Position numbers and translations under genes: made by a program
Part shown: positions 22,911 to 32,500 of the stretch, piece after piece
Layout of the letters: every line of letters starts with the position of its first letter
Position numbering within the stretch: position 1 is the stretch's first letter
Notes under the pieces: model-generated
The model's database searches: none
Told to the model about the DNA's origin: nothing
Seen by the model: only the letters and a program-made list of their open reading frames with translations
Source: DASSBR01 sp035688265
GTDB lineage: Bacteria > Pseudomonadota > Gammaproteobacteria > Natronospirales > DASSBR01
Length of the DNA stretch: 64,000 nucleotides
Reading direction: 5' to 3'
Assembly: GCA_035688265.1 (NCBI GenBank)
Contig: DASSNE010000014.1
Coordinates: 34,448-98,447 of the forward strand

Positions 22911-23444
22911 TCAATGCTCCTCGCTATGGAGTTTGGTCGCCGCCTCGACGACCTTCTTGCCGGACAGGTCCGGATGCGCCGAATCAATCGGCAGAACGTG
23001 GCGCAGCCAGGTGGCGACCGGGTCCACGTAAGGCATGAATCTCGACTGCTGCCAGGTCTGCGTTTTCGGCAGTTGGGTCCACTGCGCGACGATCACCAGC
23101 GCCGCGACGAAAACCAGCCCGCGGCCGAAACCGAACACCGCGCCGAGCAGCCGATCGGTGCCTGACAGGCCGGTCTTGTCGACCAGCGCGCTGACCAGGT
23201 GATTCAGCACCGCGCCCACGATCAGCACCGCCACGAACAGGATTCCAAAGGCTAATATGATGCGTATTGCGTCGGATTCAATGGCCGTGAACCAGCGGCT
23301 GAACGAGCCGGCGAACGTGAGCGCGAGCCAGAAGGCGGCGATCCAGGTGCCGAGGGAGATCGCCTCGCGCACGAAACCGCGCATCAGGCTGAGCAGAATC
23401 GACAATACAACGACGGCGAGTATGAAGTAGTCGATCCAGACCAT
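22911..23444 (-). CDS. cvpA: CvpA family inner-membrane protein
   Basis: 177 residues. CvpA is needed for colicin V production in E. coli and otherwise contributes to envelope integrity; its biochemical role is unclear. Four predicted membrane helices lie in residues 5-125, with the family pattern MVWIDYFILAVVVLSILLSL, MRGFVREAISLGTWIAAF and GTDRLLGAVFGFGRGLVF. The C-terminal tail is soluble. Located between dedD and purF as in many Gammaproteobacteria. Confidence 0.93.
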   Translation of the reverse strand: MVWIDYFILAVVVLSILLSLMRGFVREAISLGTWIAAFWLALTFAGSFSRWFTAIESDAIRIILAFGILFVAVLIVGAVLNHLVSALVDKTGLSGTDRLLGAVFGFGRGLVFVAALVIVAQWTQLPKTQTWQQSRFMPYVDPVATWLRHVLPIDSAHPDLSGKKVVEAATKLHSEEH

Positions 23445-23476
23445 CGCGGCGGTCCTCGGGATGAGCCGCTATTGTA

Positions 23477-24133
23477 TCAGGGGTTGGAGACGACTTCCGT
23501 GGGGCCGCCGGACGCGGCGGCAATCGCCGGCGCGAGCTTCTCGGCCTGGCGGCGTGCGTCGACCGGGCCGACACGCACACGATAAACCGTCTGGCCGCCA
23601 CTCTTGGCCTGCAAAATAAAGGCATCGAAGCCCTTCTGCTTCAACCGATTCGTGAGCCGCTGCGCGTTATCATGATTGGCGAAGCTGCCGGCCTGCACGA
23701 CCCAGCCGGGCTGCTGCGCGGCCGGATCGGCGGGAGCGCTGTCAGCTTTCGAAGCCGCCGGCTTTGCCGTAGCGACTTTCGTCGATTGCTGCTGTGGCGG
23801 CGGCACTTCGACCGGCACGGTCTTGGTCTTGACGGTGGCGGGTTCGGGATTCACGGCCAGATCGACAGTACGCGTGGCCGGCGCCGCGGTGCGGTCGATC
23901 TTGCCGCTGCGCTTGTCGGCCGGCGCCTTGCCGGCCGCGACCAGCGGCGAGATCGGCTCCGGCGGCGTGTTGCGCGTCAGGCTCATCTGGTAGGTGCTGA
24001 CGCCGGTGACCGCGGCGGGAAGTTCGACATTTTTTGTGACCATGCCGGCGGGTGCGGGCTCGTCGAAAAACATCGGAATGAAAATGACGGCCAGCGCCAC
24101 CAGGATGCACGCGCCAATCAATCGCTCTTTCAC
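23477..24133 (-). CDS. dedD: SPOR-domain cell-division protein DedD
   Basis: 218 residues from GTG at 24133, preceded by GGAGGGAGG and overlapping the folC stop (GTGA). A longer frame into folC was rejected. One N-terminal membrane helix (LIGACILVALAVIFIPMFF, residues 4-22), a Pro/Ala/Lys-rich periplasmic linker, and a C-terminal SPOR domain (about 138-215, GWVVQAGSFANHDNAQRLTN and VYRVRVGP) that binds denuded peptidoglycan at the septum. Confidence 0.92.
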   Translation of the reverse strand: MKERLIGACILVALAVIFIPMFFDEPAPAGMVTKNVELPAAVTGVSTYQMSLTRNTPPEPISPLVAAGKAPADKRSGKIDRTAAPATRTVDLAVNPEPATVKTKTVPVEVPPPQQQSTKVATAKPAASKADSAPADPAAQQPGWVVQAGSFANHDNAQRLTNRLKQKGFDAFILQAKSGGQTVYRVRVGPVDARRQAEKLAPAIAAASGGPTEVVSNP

Positions 24134-25434
24134 TGCCTCCCTCCGATTAACTCTCTGTTGCCGCGTCCCCTGCGGGCGTACCAATGTTCACGCACCTCGG
24201 CGACCGTCAAAAAGGAACCGCAGACAACAATGCGATCGCCCGCTTGCGCTACGGCGTTCGCCTGCTGCCACGCTTGCCAGGGCGTGCCGGCAAGGCTGCT
24301 GTTGGCGGCTGTCGTCGCCGCCGTGCGCGCCTGTAATGCCGCGGCTTCGAGGCCGCGCGGCCCACCAAGATCAGCCAGGTACCAGTAATCGACCTGCGGC
24401 GCGAGCGCCGCTGCGACTTCGTCCGCCGCCTTGTCGCGCAAGATGCCCAGAACGGCCAGCGTGCGGCCGGCACCGCGCGAACGCTCCAGGCTTGACGCCA
24501 ACGCCCGCGCTGCGGCCGGGTTGTGCGCAACGTCGAGTATTGTAGCCGGTTCACCGGGGAGCGTTTCAAATCGGCCCGGTAAACTTGCCGCAGCAATGCC
24601 GGCACGGATAGCTTCGACCTTGATCGGCAGTGACTGGTTCAAGGCTTCCAGCGCCGCGAGTGCGGCGGAGGCGTCGTCCAACTGGTGCGGGCCGGGCATT
24701 GGCTGGGGCGGCAGGCCGCTCCAATCCACTTGAGGAGAGCCGAAATGCCAGCCGCGCTTTTCCGGCTGCCAATCAAAGTCACGGCCGATCAGTCTGAGGT
24801 CGGCGCCGATTGCTTCGGCCTGCGCCAGCAGCGACGCAGGCGGATCGCGATCCGCGCAGATCGCAGGCCGGGCGGCGCGATAAATGCCGGCCTTTTCGCG
24901 GCCGATCGATTCGCGATCCGGGCCAAGCCACTCCATGTGGTCCAGCGCGATGTTGGTGACGATCGCGCAATCGGCATCGACGATGTTGACGGCGTCCAGC
25001 CGCCCGCCGAGGCCAACTTCCAGGACGGCGACATCGAGTTGCGCGCGCCAGAAAATATCCAGCGCGGCGAGCGTGCCGAATTCGAAATAGGTCAGGCTGA
25101 TGTCGTTGCGGGCTCGGTCGACGCGCTCGAAAGCTGCGCACAGCGTCGCGTCGTCCGCTTCCGCGCCATTGATTCTGACGCGCTCGTTATAGCGTTCCAG
25201 ATGCGGCGAGGTGTAGGCGCCGACGCGGTAGCCGGCAGCCTGGAGGATCGATTCGAGATAGCGGACGCAGGAGCCCTTGCCGTTGGTGCCGCCGACTGTG
25301 ATGACGCGCGTCGTTTCCGGGCGCGGCGTCAGCCTGGCCGCGACGGCCGCGACGCGGTCGAGGCCCAGGTTGATCGCGGTTGGGTGAAGGCCCGACTGCC
25401 AGTCCAGCCATTGCGACAAGGTTTCAAAGCGCAT
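24130..25434 (-). CDS. folC: Dihydrofolate synthase/folylpolyglutamate synthase
   Basis: Adds Glu to dihydropteroate and extends polyglutamate tails. 434 residues from the ATG at 25434, starting MRFETLSQWLDWQ. Mur-ligase-type ATP loop VITVGGTNGKGSCVRYLESI (residues 43-62), then AYTSPHLERYNERVRING, VLEVGLGGRLDAVNIVD and the C-terminal TILDVAHNPAAARAL. A much longer open frame continuing upstream is antisense or out-of-frame to accD and not real. 26 nt after accD. Confidence 0.96.
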   Translation of the reverse strand: MRFETLSQWLDWQSGLHPTAINLGLDRVAAVAARLTPRPETTRVITVGGTNGKGSCVRYLESILQAAGYRVGAYTSPHLERYNERVRINGAEADDATLCAAFERVDRARNDISLTYFEFGTLAALDIFWRAQLDVAVLEVGLGGRLDAVNIVDADCAIVTNIALDHMEWLGPDRESIGREKAGIYRAARPAICADRDPPASLLAQAEAIGADLRLIGRDFDWQPEKRGWHFGSPQVDWSGLPPQPMPGPHQLDDASAALAALEALNQSLPIKVEAIRAGIAAASLPGRFETLPGEPATILDVAHNPAAARALASSLERSRGAGRTLAVLGILRDKAADEVAAALAPQVDYWYLADLGGPRGLEAAALQARTAATTAANSSLAGTPWQAWQQANAVAQAGDRIVVCGSFLTVAEVREHWYARRGRGNRELIGGRQ

Positions 25435-25460
25435 TCGTGCGGGAGGTGACGAGTCGCTGC

Positions 25461-26366
25461 CTAACCTGCCGTCGCTCCGTCCCCGGGTTTGTTCCGCGAC
25501 AGCAGCGCCTGCACCGGCTGGTGCATCAGCATCGTCAGCAGGTTCGCGACGCGATCGCGCATTTCGCGGCGATCGACGATCATGTCGATCGCGCCATGCT
25601 CGAGCAGGAACTCGCTGCGCTGGAAGCCTTCCGGCAATGTTTCGCGCACGGTCTGTTCGATGACGCGCGGACCGGCAAAGCCGATCAGCGCCCGCGGCTC
25701 GGCGATGTTGATGTCGCCCAGCATCGCGAGGCTCGCCGAGACGCCGCCGGTGGTCGGGTCGGTCAAAACCGAAATAAACGGGATGTGGCGCTTGGCGAGC
25801 TTGGCAAGCGCGGCGCTGGTTTTGGCCATCTGGAACAGCGACAGCAGCGACTCCTGCATGCGCGCGCCGCCGCTGGCGGTAAAGCAGATCAGCGGTGCCT
25901 TGTCTTCGAGCGCCGCGTTGGCGGCTCGCACGAAGCGCTCGCCGACGACCGAACCCATCGAGCCGCCCATGAAGCGAAACTCGAAAGCGCACGCGACGAC
26001 CGGCTGGCCCTTGAGGTGGCCCTTCATCGCGACCAGCGCGTCGTTTTCGCCGGTGTTCTTTTGCGCCTGCGCGATACGCTCCTTGTAGCGCTTGCTGTCC
26101 TTGAACTTGAGTGGATCGAGCGGTTCGATCGCGGCGCCGATCTCGGTGCGCGAATCGGGATCGAGAAACGAGTCGAGCCGCTGGCGCGCGGTGAGGCGCA
26201 TGTGATGGCCGCACTTCGGGCAGACCTGCAGGTTGCGCTCCAGGTCGGCGCGGTACAGCACGCCGCCGCAATGCGGGCACTTGCTCCACAAGCCTTCGGG
26301 AATGTTGCGCTTGCGGCTGCCTTCGGTGTTGATGCGCGACGGCATCAGCTTTTTGAACCAGTTCAT
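25461..26366 (-). CDS. accD: Acetyl-CoA carboxylase carboxyltransferase subunit beta
   Basis: 301 residues; with AccA transfers the carboxyl group from biotin to acetyl-CoA. The N-terminal zinc ribbon is CPHCGGVLYRADLERN with CPKC later (residues 30-52). The crotonase-like core has CFTASGGARMQESLLSLFQM and TDPTTGGVSASLAMLGDI, followed by IGFAGPRVIEQTVRE. Lies 11 nt after trpA, a linkage also seen in other Gammaproteobacteria (trp-accD-folC). Confidence 0.98.
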   Translation of the reverse strand: MNWFKKLMPSRINTEGSRKRNIPEGLWSKCPHCGGVLYRADLERNLQVCPKCGHHMRLTARQRLDSFLDPDSRTEIGAAIEPLDPLKFKDSKRYKERIAQAQKNTGENDALVAMKGHLKGQPVVACAFEFRFMGGSMGSVVGERFVRAANAALEDKAPLICFTASGGARMQESLLSLFQMAKTSAALAKLAKRHIPFISVLTDPTTGGVSASLAMLGDINIAEPRALIGFAGPRVIEQTVRETLPEGFQRSEFLLEHGAIDMIVDRREMRDRVANLLTMLMHQPVQALLSRNKPGDGATAG

Positions 26367-26377
26367 ACTCTATCTCT

Positions 26378-27196
26378 TTAAGCCGGTGCGGCCATTGCGT
26401 TATCCAGCGCGGTGCGCAATTCGCCGACGAAGTCCGCCGCGGCCTGGCGCCGGGCGGCGTCATTGTCGGCTGCGACGATGCGTTCGATCAAGGCGCTGCC
26501 GACGACGACCGCGTCGGCGACCTGCGCCAGTGCGGCGGCGGATTCGCCGCTGCGAACGCCGAAACCGACCGCGATCGGCAGGGCAGTGTGCGTGCGGACA
26601 TCCCGCAGCTTGTCGGCCACGGCAGCCGTGTCGAGGGTGCCTGCGCCGGTCGTCCCCTTGAGCGAGACGTAATAGATGAAGCCACTTGCCAGCGCCGCGA
26701 TGCGCTTGATCCGCGCGGCCGTGGTTGTCGGCGCAACCAGGAATATCAGGTCGATGTCGCGCTCGCGCAGCAACGCGTGCAGCGAGGCTGCCTCTTCCGG
26801 CGGCAGATCGACCGCGATGACGCCATCGACACCCGCTTGTGCCGCCGCGTCGGCAAAAGCGGTCGCGCCCATGGCCACGATCGGATTCAGGTAGCCCATC
26901 AGCACGATCGGCGTTGAATCGTCCCGGCGGCGGAACGCGGCCACCATGTTGAGTGCATCGGCGAGACGTACGCCGTGCGCCAGTGCCCGTTCGTGCGCGG
27001 CCTGGATCGCCGGACCGTCTGCGGTCGGATCCGAAAACGGCACGCCGAGTTCCAGAATGTCGGCGCCCGCTTTGGTCAGCGTGTGCAACAGGCCGGGCGT
27101 CATTTGCGGCTCGGGATCCCCGGCGGTGATGTAGGTGACGAGCGCGCGGCGGTTATGCGCGCGCAATGCTTCAAAGCGTGCGACGAGCCGGCTCAT
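26378..27196 (-). CDS. trpA: Tryptophan synthase alpha chain
   Basis: Cleaves indole-3-glycerol phosphate to indole and glyceraldehyde 3-phosphate. 272 residues, TIM barrel. The catalytic Glu is in DILELGVPFSDPTADGPAIQ (about residue 52) and the catalytic Asp in GVDGVIAVDLPPEEA. The phosphate loops GFGVRSGE and VVGSALI are present. ATG at 27196 overlaps the trpB stop. Order trpF-trpB-trpA as in Xanthomonadales. Confidence 0.97.
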   Translation of the reverse strand: MSRLVARFEALRAHNRRALVTYITAGDPEPQMTPGLLHTLTKAGADILELGVPFSDPTADGPAIQAAHERALAHGVRLADALNMVAAFRRRDDSTPIVLMGYLNPIVAMGATAFADAAAQAGVDGVIAVDLPPEEAASLHALLRERDIDLIFLVAPTTTAARIKRIAALASGFIYYVSLKGTTGAGTLDTAAVADKLRDVRTHTALPIAVGFGVRSGESAAALAQVADAVVVGSALIERIVAADNDAARRQAAADFVGELRTALDNAMAAPA

Positions 27197-28398
27197 AGCT
27201 CCATTCCTTCGAGCCGCGCGACGGTGTTGATGTCCTTGTCGCCGCGCCCGGACAGGTTGACGATCATGATCGCGTCGCGCTCAAGTTTCGGCGCAAGCTG
27301 CGTCGCATAGGCGATCGCATGGCTCGATTCGAGCGCCGGCATGATGCCCTCGACACGCGTCAGCAGATGAAACGCCGCGAGCGCCTCGTCATCGGTCACC
27401 GTGACATACGTCGCCCGGCCGCTATCCTTCAGCCACGCATGCTCCGGCCCGACACCCGGGTAATCGAGACCGGCCGAGATCGAATGCGTCGGCAAAATCT
27501 GCCCGGCCGCGTCTTCGAGTATATAAGTGCGATTGCCGTGCAGCACGCCGGGCCTGCCGGAGGACAGCGACGCGGCGTGCTCGCCCTCGCCCGATCCTTT
27601 GCCGCCGGCTTCGACGCCGTAGATCGCCACGTCGTCGTCGAGGAACGGATGAAACAGCCCGATCGCATTGGAGCCGCCGCCGACACAGGCGACCAGCGCA
27701 TCCGGCAGCCGGCCTTCCGCCTTCAGGATCTGCTCGCGCGCTTCTCGGCCGATCACGGTGTGAAAGTCGCGCACCATCATCGGGTACGGATGCGGTCCGG
27801 CGACGGTGCCGATGATGTAAAAGGTCGAATCGACATTCGTCACCCAGTCGCGCATCGCCTCGTTCATCGCGTCTTTCAGCGTGCGCGAGCCGGACTTGAC
27901 CGGCACGACCGTCGCACCGAGCAGGCGCATGTGATAGACGTTGACCGACTGCCGGGCAATGTCTTCGGCGCCCATGTAGACGATGCATTCAAGCCCCAGT
28001 CGCGCGGCCACCGTGGCGGTGGCGACACCGTGTTGCCCGGCGCCGGTTTCGGCGATGATGCGGCGTTTGCCCATGCGCTTGGCGAGCAGCGCCTGGCCGA
28101 TCGTGTTGTTGATCTTGTGCGCGCCGGTGTGGTTCAGGTCTTCGCGCTTGAGGTAGATGCGCGCGCCGCCGGCGCGTTCGGTGAGGCGATCGGCGAAATA
28201 CAGCGGCGACGGCCGGCCGACGTAGTCGGCGAGGTCGCGCTCGAACTCCGCGCGAAAGTCTGGGTCGTCGCGATACTGCTCGTAGGCGGCGGCAAGTTCC
28301 TCCACCGCCGCCATCAGCGTTTCGGCGACAAAACGGCCACCGTAGTCGCCGAAGCGGCCGTTGGCATCCGGCCAGTTTGTCTTGTCAGTTGCCTGCAC
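27193..28398 (-). CDS. trpB: Tryptophan synthase beta chain
   Basis: PLP enzyme that condenses indole with serine. 401 residues from GTG at 28398 (preceded by AGAGG), overlapping trpF by 14 nt. No ATG is close to the family's usual N-terminus, which here reads NWPDANGRFGDYGGRFVAE. PLP Lys in LNHTGAHKINNTIGQALLAK. Phosphate-binding GGGSNAIG is intact. An upstream in-frame extension (to 28668) is antisense-like sequence over trpF and rejected. Confidence 0.96.
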   Translation of the reverse strand: MQATDKTNWPDANGRFGDYGGRFVAETLMAAVEELAAAYEQYRDDPDFRAEFERDLADYVGRPSPLYFADRLTERAGGARIYLKREDLNHTGAHKINNTIGQALLAKRMGKRRIIAETGAGQHGVATATVAARLGLECIVYMGAEDIARQSVNVYHMRLLGATVVPVKSGSRTLKDAMNEAMRDWVTNVDSTFYIIGTVAGPHPYPMMVRDFHTVIGREAREQILKAEGRLPDALVACVGGGSNAIGLFHPFLDDDVAIYGVEAGGKGSGEGEHAASLSSGRPGVLHGNRTYILEDAAGQILPTHSISAGLDYPGVGPEHAWLKDSGRATYVTVTDDEALAAFHLLTRVEGIMPALESSHAIAYATQLAPKLERDAIMIVNLSGRGDKDINTVARLEGMEL

Positions 28399-29005
28399 GA
28401 TTAACCTCTGCAACGAACGCGGCCATGCGTTCGCGACTTTTGATTCCGGGACTCGATTCGACACCGCTCGACACATCGACCGCCCACGGCCGCACTGTCT
28501 CGATCGCCCTGCCGACGTTGTCCGGGCCGAGTCCGCCGGCCAGCACCACCGGCAGCGGCAACTCGATACGGCGCCAGTCGAACGTCCTGCCCTGGCCACC
28601 GGACTCGCCGCGGGCGTGGGCGTCGAGCAACAGCGCACGCGCGTGCCGGTAATCGCGCGCGGCCGCATTCAGATCGACATCGTCCGCCATCGGCAGCGCC
28701 TTGATGTACGGTCGCTCGAACGATTCGCAAAACGCCGGCGACTCGTCGCCGTGAAACTGCAGCAGGTCGATCGGCAGCGTCCTCAGCACCCGCTCGACGG
28801 CGTCCCGTTCCGGATCGAGAAACAATGCTGCGACGGTCACGAACGCCGGCAGCGCATCGATCACCGCGCGCGCCTGTTCCAACGTCACCGCCCGCGAGCT
28901 CCGCGGGTAAAACACCATGCCGATGGCGTCCGCACCCAGTCGCGCGGCCGTTGCGGCATCGTCGGCGCGAGTGAGACCACAAAATTTGATGCGGACGCGG
29001 GACAT
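28385..29005 (-). CDS. trpF: Phosphoribosylanthranilate isomerase
   Basis: 206 residues, TIM barrel. Catalytic Cys in RIKFCGLTRADDA (residue 9) and Asp in LLLDAH (about 129). Also LQFHGDES and the phosphate-binding VLAGGLGPDNVGRAI. Lies 26 nt after truA. Anthranilate-forming genes (trpE, G, D, C) are not in this window, so the tryptophan pathway is split. Confidence 0.96.
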   Translation of the reverse strand: MSRVRIKFCGLTRADDAATAARLGADAIGMVFYPRSSRAVTLEQARAVIDALPAFVTVAALFLDPERDAVERVLRTLPIDLLQFHGDESPAFCESFERPYIKALPMADDVDLNAAARDYRHARALLLDAHARGESGGQGRTFDWRRIELPLPVVLAGGLGPDNVGRAIETVRPWAVDVSSGVESSPGIKSRERMAAFVAEVNRAGN

Positions 29006-29031
29006 TGACGATCTGCGCGAACGGGAAAACG

Positions 29032-29859
29032 TTATAGATTACCAGACTTCGCAATCGCGTCGAAAACCGCCCGGCTTTCCGGCCCGAGCGGCAAGTCGAA
29101 CGCATCCGGGTAGCGCACGCCCATGAACCGCAAGCCGGCGGCGGGCGCCGTGATGCCGCCGGCGGTGCGGTCGCGGCCTTCAAGTACTTCAGCCGCCCAC
29201 TCCGACGGCCGTTTGCCGGTGCCGATCGCGATCAGGACACCGGCGATGTTGCGCACCATGTGATGCAGAAAACCGTTCGCCGCCACGTCGATGACGACAC
29301 GATCGCCGTGGCGCGCGACCGTCAGCCACAGCACACGCCGCACCGGCGAGGCCGCCTGGCATTCGGCGGCGCGAAACGCGGAAAAATCGTGCTCGCCGAT
29401 CAGCGACCGCGCGGCACGGAGCATCGCCGCGACGTTGAGAGGCAGGCGCACGGCGGCGAGGTAGTCATGCTCGATCGCCGGCCGCGTGTCGCGGTTGACG
29501 ATCGTGTAGCGGTAGTGCCGGGCGCGCGCGCTGAAGCGCGCATGAAATTCGGGCGGCGCAACGCGCAGCCAGCGCAGCACGACATCCGCCTGGAGATTGG
29601 AGTTGGTACCGAGAAGCCAGGAGCGTTCGCTACGTTCGGCGTCGGTATCGAAATGAATGACCTGCCCTTCGGCATGCACGCCGGCGTCGGTGCGGCCCGC
29701 GCAAGCGACCTCGACAGGCCGGTCTGCCACGATCGACAGCGCGGCCTCTATATCGCCCTGAACCGAACGCGCGTGCCGCTGGCGCTGCCAACCGGCGAAG
29801 TGACTACCGTCGTATTCGACGCCGGCTGCAATGCGAACCACTGAGCTACCGGAAGACAT
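29032..29859 (-). CDS. truA: tRNA pseudouridine(38-40) synthase TruA
   Basis: 275 residues. Catalytic Asp in CAGRTDAGVHAEGQVIHF (about residue 59), and the family pattern AAGVEYDGSHFAGWQRQ at the N-terminus. A GTG at codon 7 would also give a normal N-terminus; ATG at 29859 is kept. Between fimV and trpF, the same place as in Pseudomonas. Confidence 0.96.
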   Translation of the reverse strand: MSSGSSVVRIAAGVEYDGSHFAGWQRQRHARSVQGDIEAALSIVADRPVEVACAGRTDAGVHAEGQVIHFDTDAERSERSWLLGTNSNLQADVVLRWLRVAPPEFHARFSARARHYRYTIVNRDTRPAIEHDYLAAVRLPLNVAAMLRAARSLIGEHDFSAFRAAECQAASPVRRVLWLTVARHGDRVVIDVAANGFLHHMVRNIAGVLIAIGTGKRPSEWAAEVLEGRDRTAGGITAPAAGLRFMGVRYPDAFDLPLGPESRAVFDAIAKSGNL

Positions 29860-29922
29860 CGAGCCAATGGCAGCCCCGGCTCCAAACGATTTTGGATTCT
29901 TTCCCGAACCCCGGCTTCTTCA

Positions 29923-32406
29923 TCAGCCGACTTTATCGAGGAGTTCGCGCGCCTGGTCCTGGTACTGCTTGGCGCCCTCCTCGATCACCTCCTCGAGAAT
30001 GCTGCGCGCACCCTCCGGGTCGCCCATGTCCATGTAGGCGCGGGCGAGATCGAGCTTGGTGCTCATTTCGTCGAGGCCGCCGTCATCGTCGAAACTTTCC
30101 GCTTCGGATTCGTCGTCGTCCGCGGCCAGTGTTTCCAGCGGCGAAAAGTCCTGCTCCCCTGCCGTCGGCAACTCGACCGGCTGGCTGTCGCCCGACGGCT
30201 CCTTGGGGAAGTTGGTGTCGACGAATTCCGACAGTTCACGGATGGCGTCCTCGAATTCCGTTTGCGTATCGGTGAGCGAACTGCCGCTGTAACCGGCGTC
30301 ACCGGTTTCAGGGTTCAACTCGGCTTCCAGTTCGCTCAGGTCGAAGTCGGTCGAGGCACCGGCAGCCGCCGGCGTATCCACATCGAACGAATTTTGGAAC
30401 TCCGGCTGCGCCTCCGCCGCCGGTTGCCCGGAAGTTTCTTCGGCTACAGGCTCGGCTTCACCGCCATCCGCGGCGGACGTCGAATTGCCCAGGTCGAAGT
30501 CGAAGTCCAGCGCCTCGTCGCGCGGATCGGCAATGACTTCATCCGGTTCCTCGTCTTCGCCCGGCAACTCGGTGGCGGTGTCCGTACCGAGTTCCGTGGA
30601 CAGCTCGGTCGGCATTTCCGTATCGACCGAGCCCGGCAGCGTCTGCTCGAAGCCCGCCGCGAACAACGGCTCCTCTGGCACCAGTTGCCGCCCCATCGTC
30701 GTGACCTCTTCCCACTCGGCAGGATGATCCGCTCCCCAGTCGGAGGCGTACTCCTGCGCGGCGCTGCTGAAACCGGCGGCATCGCCGGCGGCAAAGTAAA
30801 TCCGGAACAGCTTGAGCTTGAGTTCGTCGCGGCCCGGCTCGGCCGCGATGCCCTTGAGGATGATTTCGGCCGCCTGATCGTAAAGGCCGTAATCGACATG
30901 AAAATCGGCTTCCGCGATCGGATCCTGCGCCTCGTCAGCGGCGGACTCCGCAGACTCCGCCGCCGCGTCGTCGTCCAGCGGGACCGCGGCGGCGCCTGCG
31001 AATTCTTCTGTCTGAAGGTCGGAGTCGGCCTCGGCCTCGTCGGCCTGGGGCTCGTCGATGATCATGACGGGCTCTTTGCCGGCGGCGACCGCCGCTTTGC
31101 GCCGCTGCTTCCGGATCACGATGAACGCCACGATCAGCACCAGCACCACCAGCAGGGCCGCGAGGAACAACGGCTTTGTAAGGTGGGCGATCACGCCTTC
31201 GAGGCCGACAGTCTTCGCCGGCTTGCCGGTATTCTGCCGACGCGCCTGCTGTTGCAACTGTGCAAGCTGCTTGTTGGTCACGTTCAGCATGCGCTGCGTC
31301 TTGGCCAACTGTTGCTTGAGGTCGTTGACCTGGCCCGCCAGCTTGGCATTGCGATCTGCGGCGTCGCTCGCTTGCTGCTGGGCGGCGGACAACTGCTGCT
31401 TCAACTGCGCGAGCTGCGCGCTGTCGGCACCCGGCGCGGCGGCAGACTGAACGGCATCCGCGCTCGGCGCCACCAGTTGCAAATGCGCCTGGGTATCGGC
31501 GGCCGGCGCAGGTGCTGTCGGGCTCGCCGCGGTTACGTCAGTCGGCGACTTGGCGGCCGGCGTGGCAGCCGACGATGCCGTCGCAGACGACACATTTGCC
31601 GGGGCCGGCGATGCTGCGAGGTAGCGCTGGTTGGCACTCTTCACCGCAGCGATGGCATCGCGGCGACTGATGGCGTTGACGGTCGCGGCATCCGGAATCT
31701 CAAGCACATAGCCCGCTCGCATGCGGTTGATGTTGCCGGCGAAAGCGTGCGGATTATTGCGATAAATCGCGATCATCATCCGATCGATCTCGGCCGGATC
31801 GCCGGAAGTCAGGTTGCTCGCGATCCCCCACAGCGTGTCGCCGCGCTGGATGGGGCCGTAATTGCTGCCGGCGGCGGACGTCGTCGTCGCCGGCGCCATC
31901 TGCGCGGGCTGCGCCGCCGGCGCGGCGGCGACGGTCGAGGCCGCAGCGGGCGCGGCTTGCATGGTACCGGCTGCCGGCGACTGCACGGCAGCGGCGCCGG
32001 ACGAGGCCGCGTAATTGGGTGGATCGAGCAGCACGGTGTATTCCCGCAGCACCTGGCCGCTGGACCACCGCGCGGAGACGATGAAAGTCAGGAAAGGTTC
32101 GCGGACCGGCTGGCTGCTGGTGACGTGAACGTGGTAGCCGTCGGCGCCATTGACGACAACGAACTTGAGCGATTGCAGAATGCCGCTGCGCTCGACCTTG
32201 GCGCGTTGAAATGCCGCCGGCCCCGCCAGCGACACCTGCAGCCCGGCCGCCGACGGGCTGTCGACGCCCACCAGCGCAATGTCGGCATCGAGCTTCTGGC
32301 CCAGCGCCGAATGCAGCTGAATATTACCCAGACCCAGCGCGAACGCGCCGAACGACAGCGATCCAAGACTCAGGATCAGCCCCGAGAGGGCCAGTAATCG
32401 TCTCAT
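29923..32406 (-). CDS. fimV: Pilus assembly/hub protein FimV
   Basis: 827 residues from the ATG at 32406 (GGGAG upstream), removing eight residues ahead of the signal peptide. Order: signal peptide to about residue 24 (SFGAFALG); a beta-rich periplasmic domain to about 140; LysM motif (GDTLWGIASNLTSGD and the following NNPHAF region, about 185-250) for peptidoglycan binding; a Gln/Ala-rich coiled coil (about 325-395); a transmembrane helix (FLAALLVVLVLIVAFIVI, about 415-432); a very acidic cytoplasmic part with TPR-like repeats; and the FimV C-terminal signature ARAYMDMGDPEGARSILEEV. In Pseudomonas FimV organises type IV pili and cAMP signalling at the pole. Confidence 0.94.
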   Translation of the reverse strand: MRRLLALSGLILSLGSLSFGAFALGLGNIQLHSALGQKLDADIALVGVDSPSAAGLQVSLAGPAAFQRAKVERSGILQSLKFVVVNGADGYHVHVTSSQPVREPFLTFIVSARWSSGQVLREYTVLLDPPNYAASSGAAAVQSPAAGTMQAAPAAASTVAAAPAAQPAQMAPATTTSAAGSNYGPIQRGDTLWGIASNLTSGDPAEIDRMMIAIYRNNPHAFAGNINRMRAGYVLEIPDAATVNAISRRDAIAAVKSANQRYLAASPAPANVSSATASSAATPAAKSPTDVTAASPTAPAPAADTQAHLQLVAPSADAVQSAAAPGADSAQLAQLKQQLSAAQQQASDAADRNAKLAGQVNDLKQQLAKTQRMLNVTNKQLAQLQQQARRQNTGKPAKTVGLEGVIAHLTKPLFLAALLVVLVLIVAFIVIRKQRRKAAVAAGKEPVMIIDEPQADEAEADSDLQTEEFAGAAAVPLDDDAAAESAESAADEAQDPIAEADFHVDYGLYDQAAEIILKGIAAEPGRDELKLKLFRIYFAAGDAAGFSSAAQEYASDWGADHPAEWEEVTTMGRQLVPEEPLFAAGFEQTLPGSVDTEMPTELSTELGTDTATELPGEDEEPDEVIADPRDEALDFDFDLGNSTSAADGGEAEPVAEETSGQPAAEAQPEFQNSFDVDTPAAAGASTDFDLSELEAELNPETGDAGYSGSSLTDTQTEFEDAIRELSEFVDTNFPKEPSGDSQPVELPTAGEQDFSPLETLAADDDESEAESFDDDGGLDEMSTKLDLARAYMDMGDPEGARSILEEVIEEGAKQYQDQARELLDKVG

Positions 32407-32500
32407 TTTCGCTCCCTGTTCCACCCGCACCCGGGCCTTGATAAATCTGCCTTAATGCCAACAGCGCCAAGCAACTCGGCGATTTTCTTCAAGCATCGCC

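Noticed and set aside
25435..26463. Upstream extension of the folC frame to 777 codons
   Set aside because: It covers accD in another frame with Arg-rich, non-conserved sequence. The folC family start is at 25434.
29903..29916. TCTTT-CCCGAAC-CCCGGCT as a fourth full heptad element
   Set aside because: Only two units; mentioned as a possible remnant but too short to annotate.
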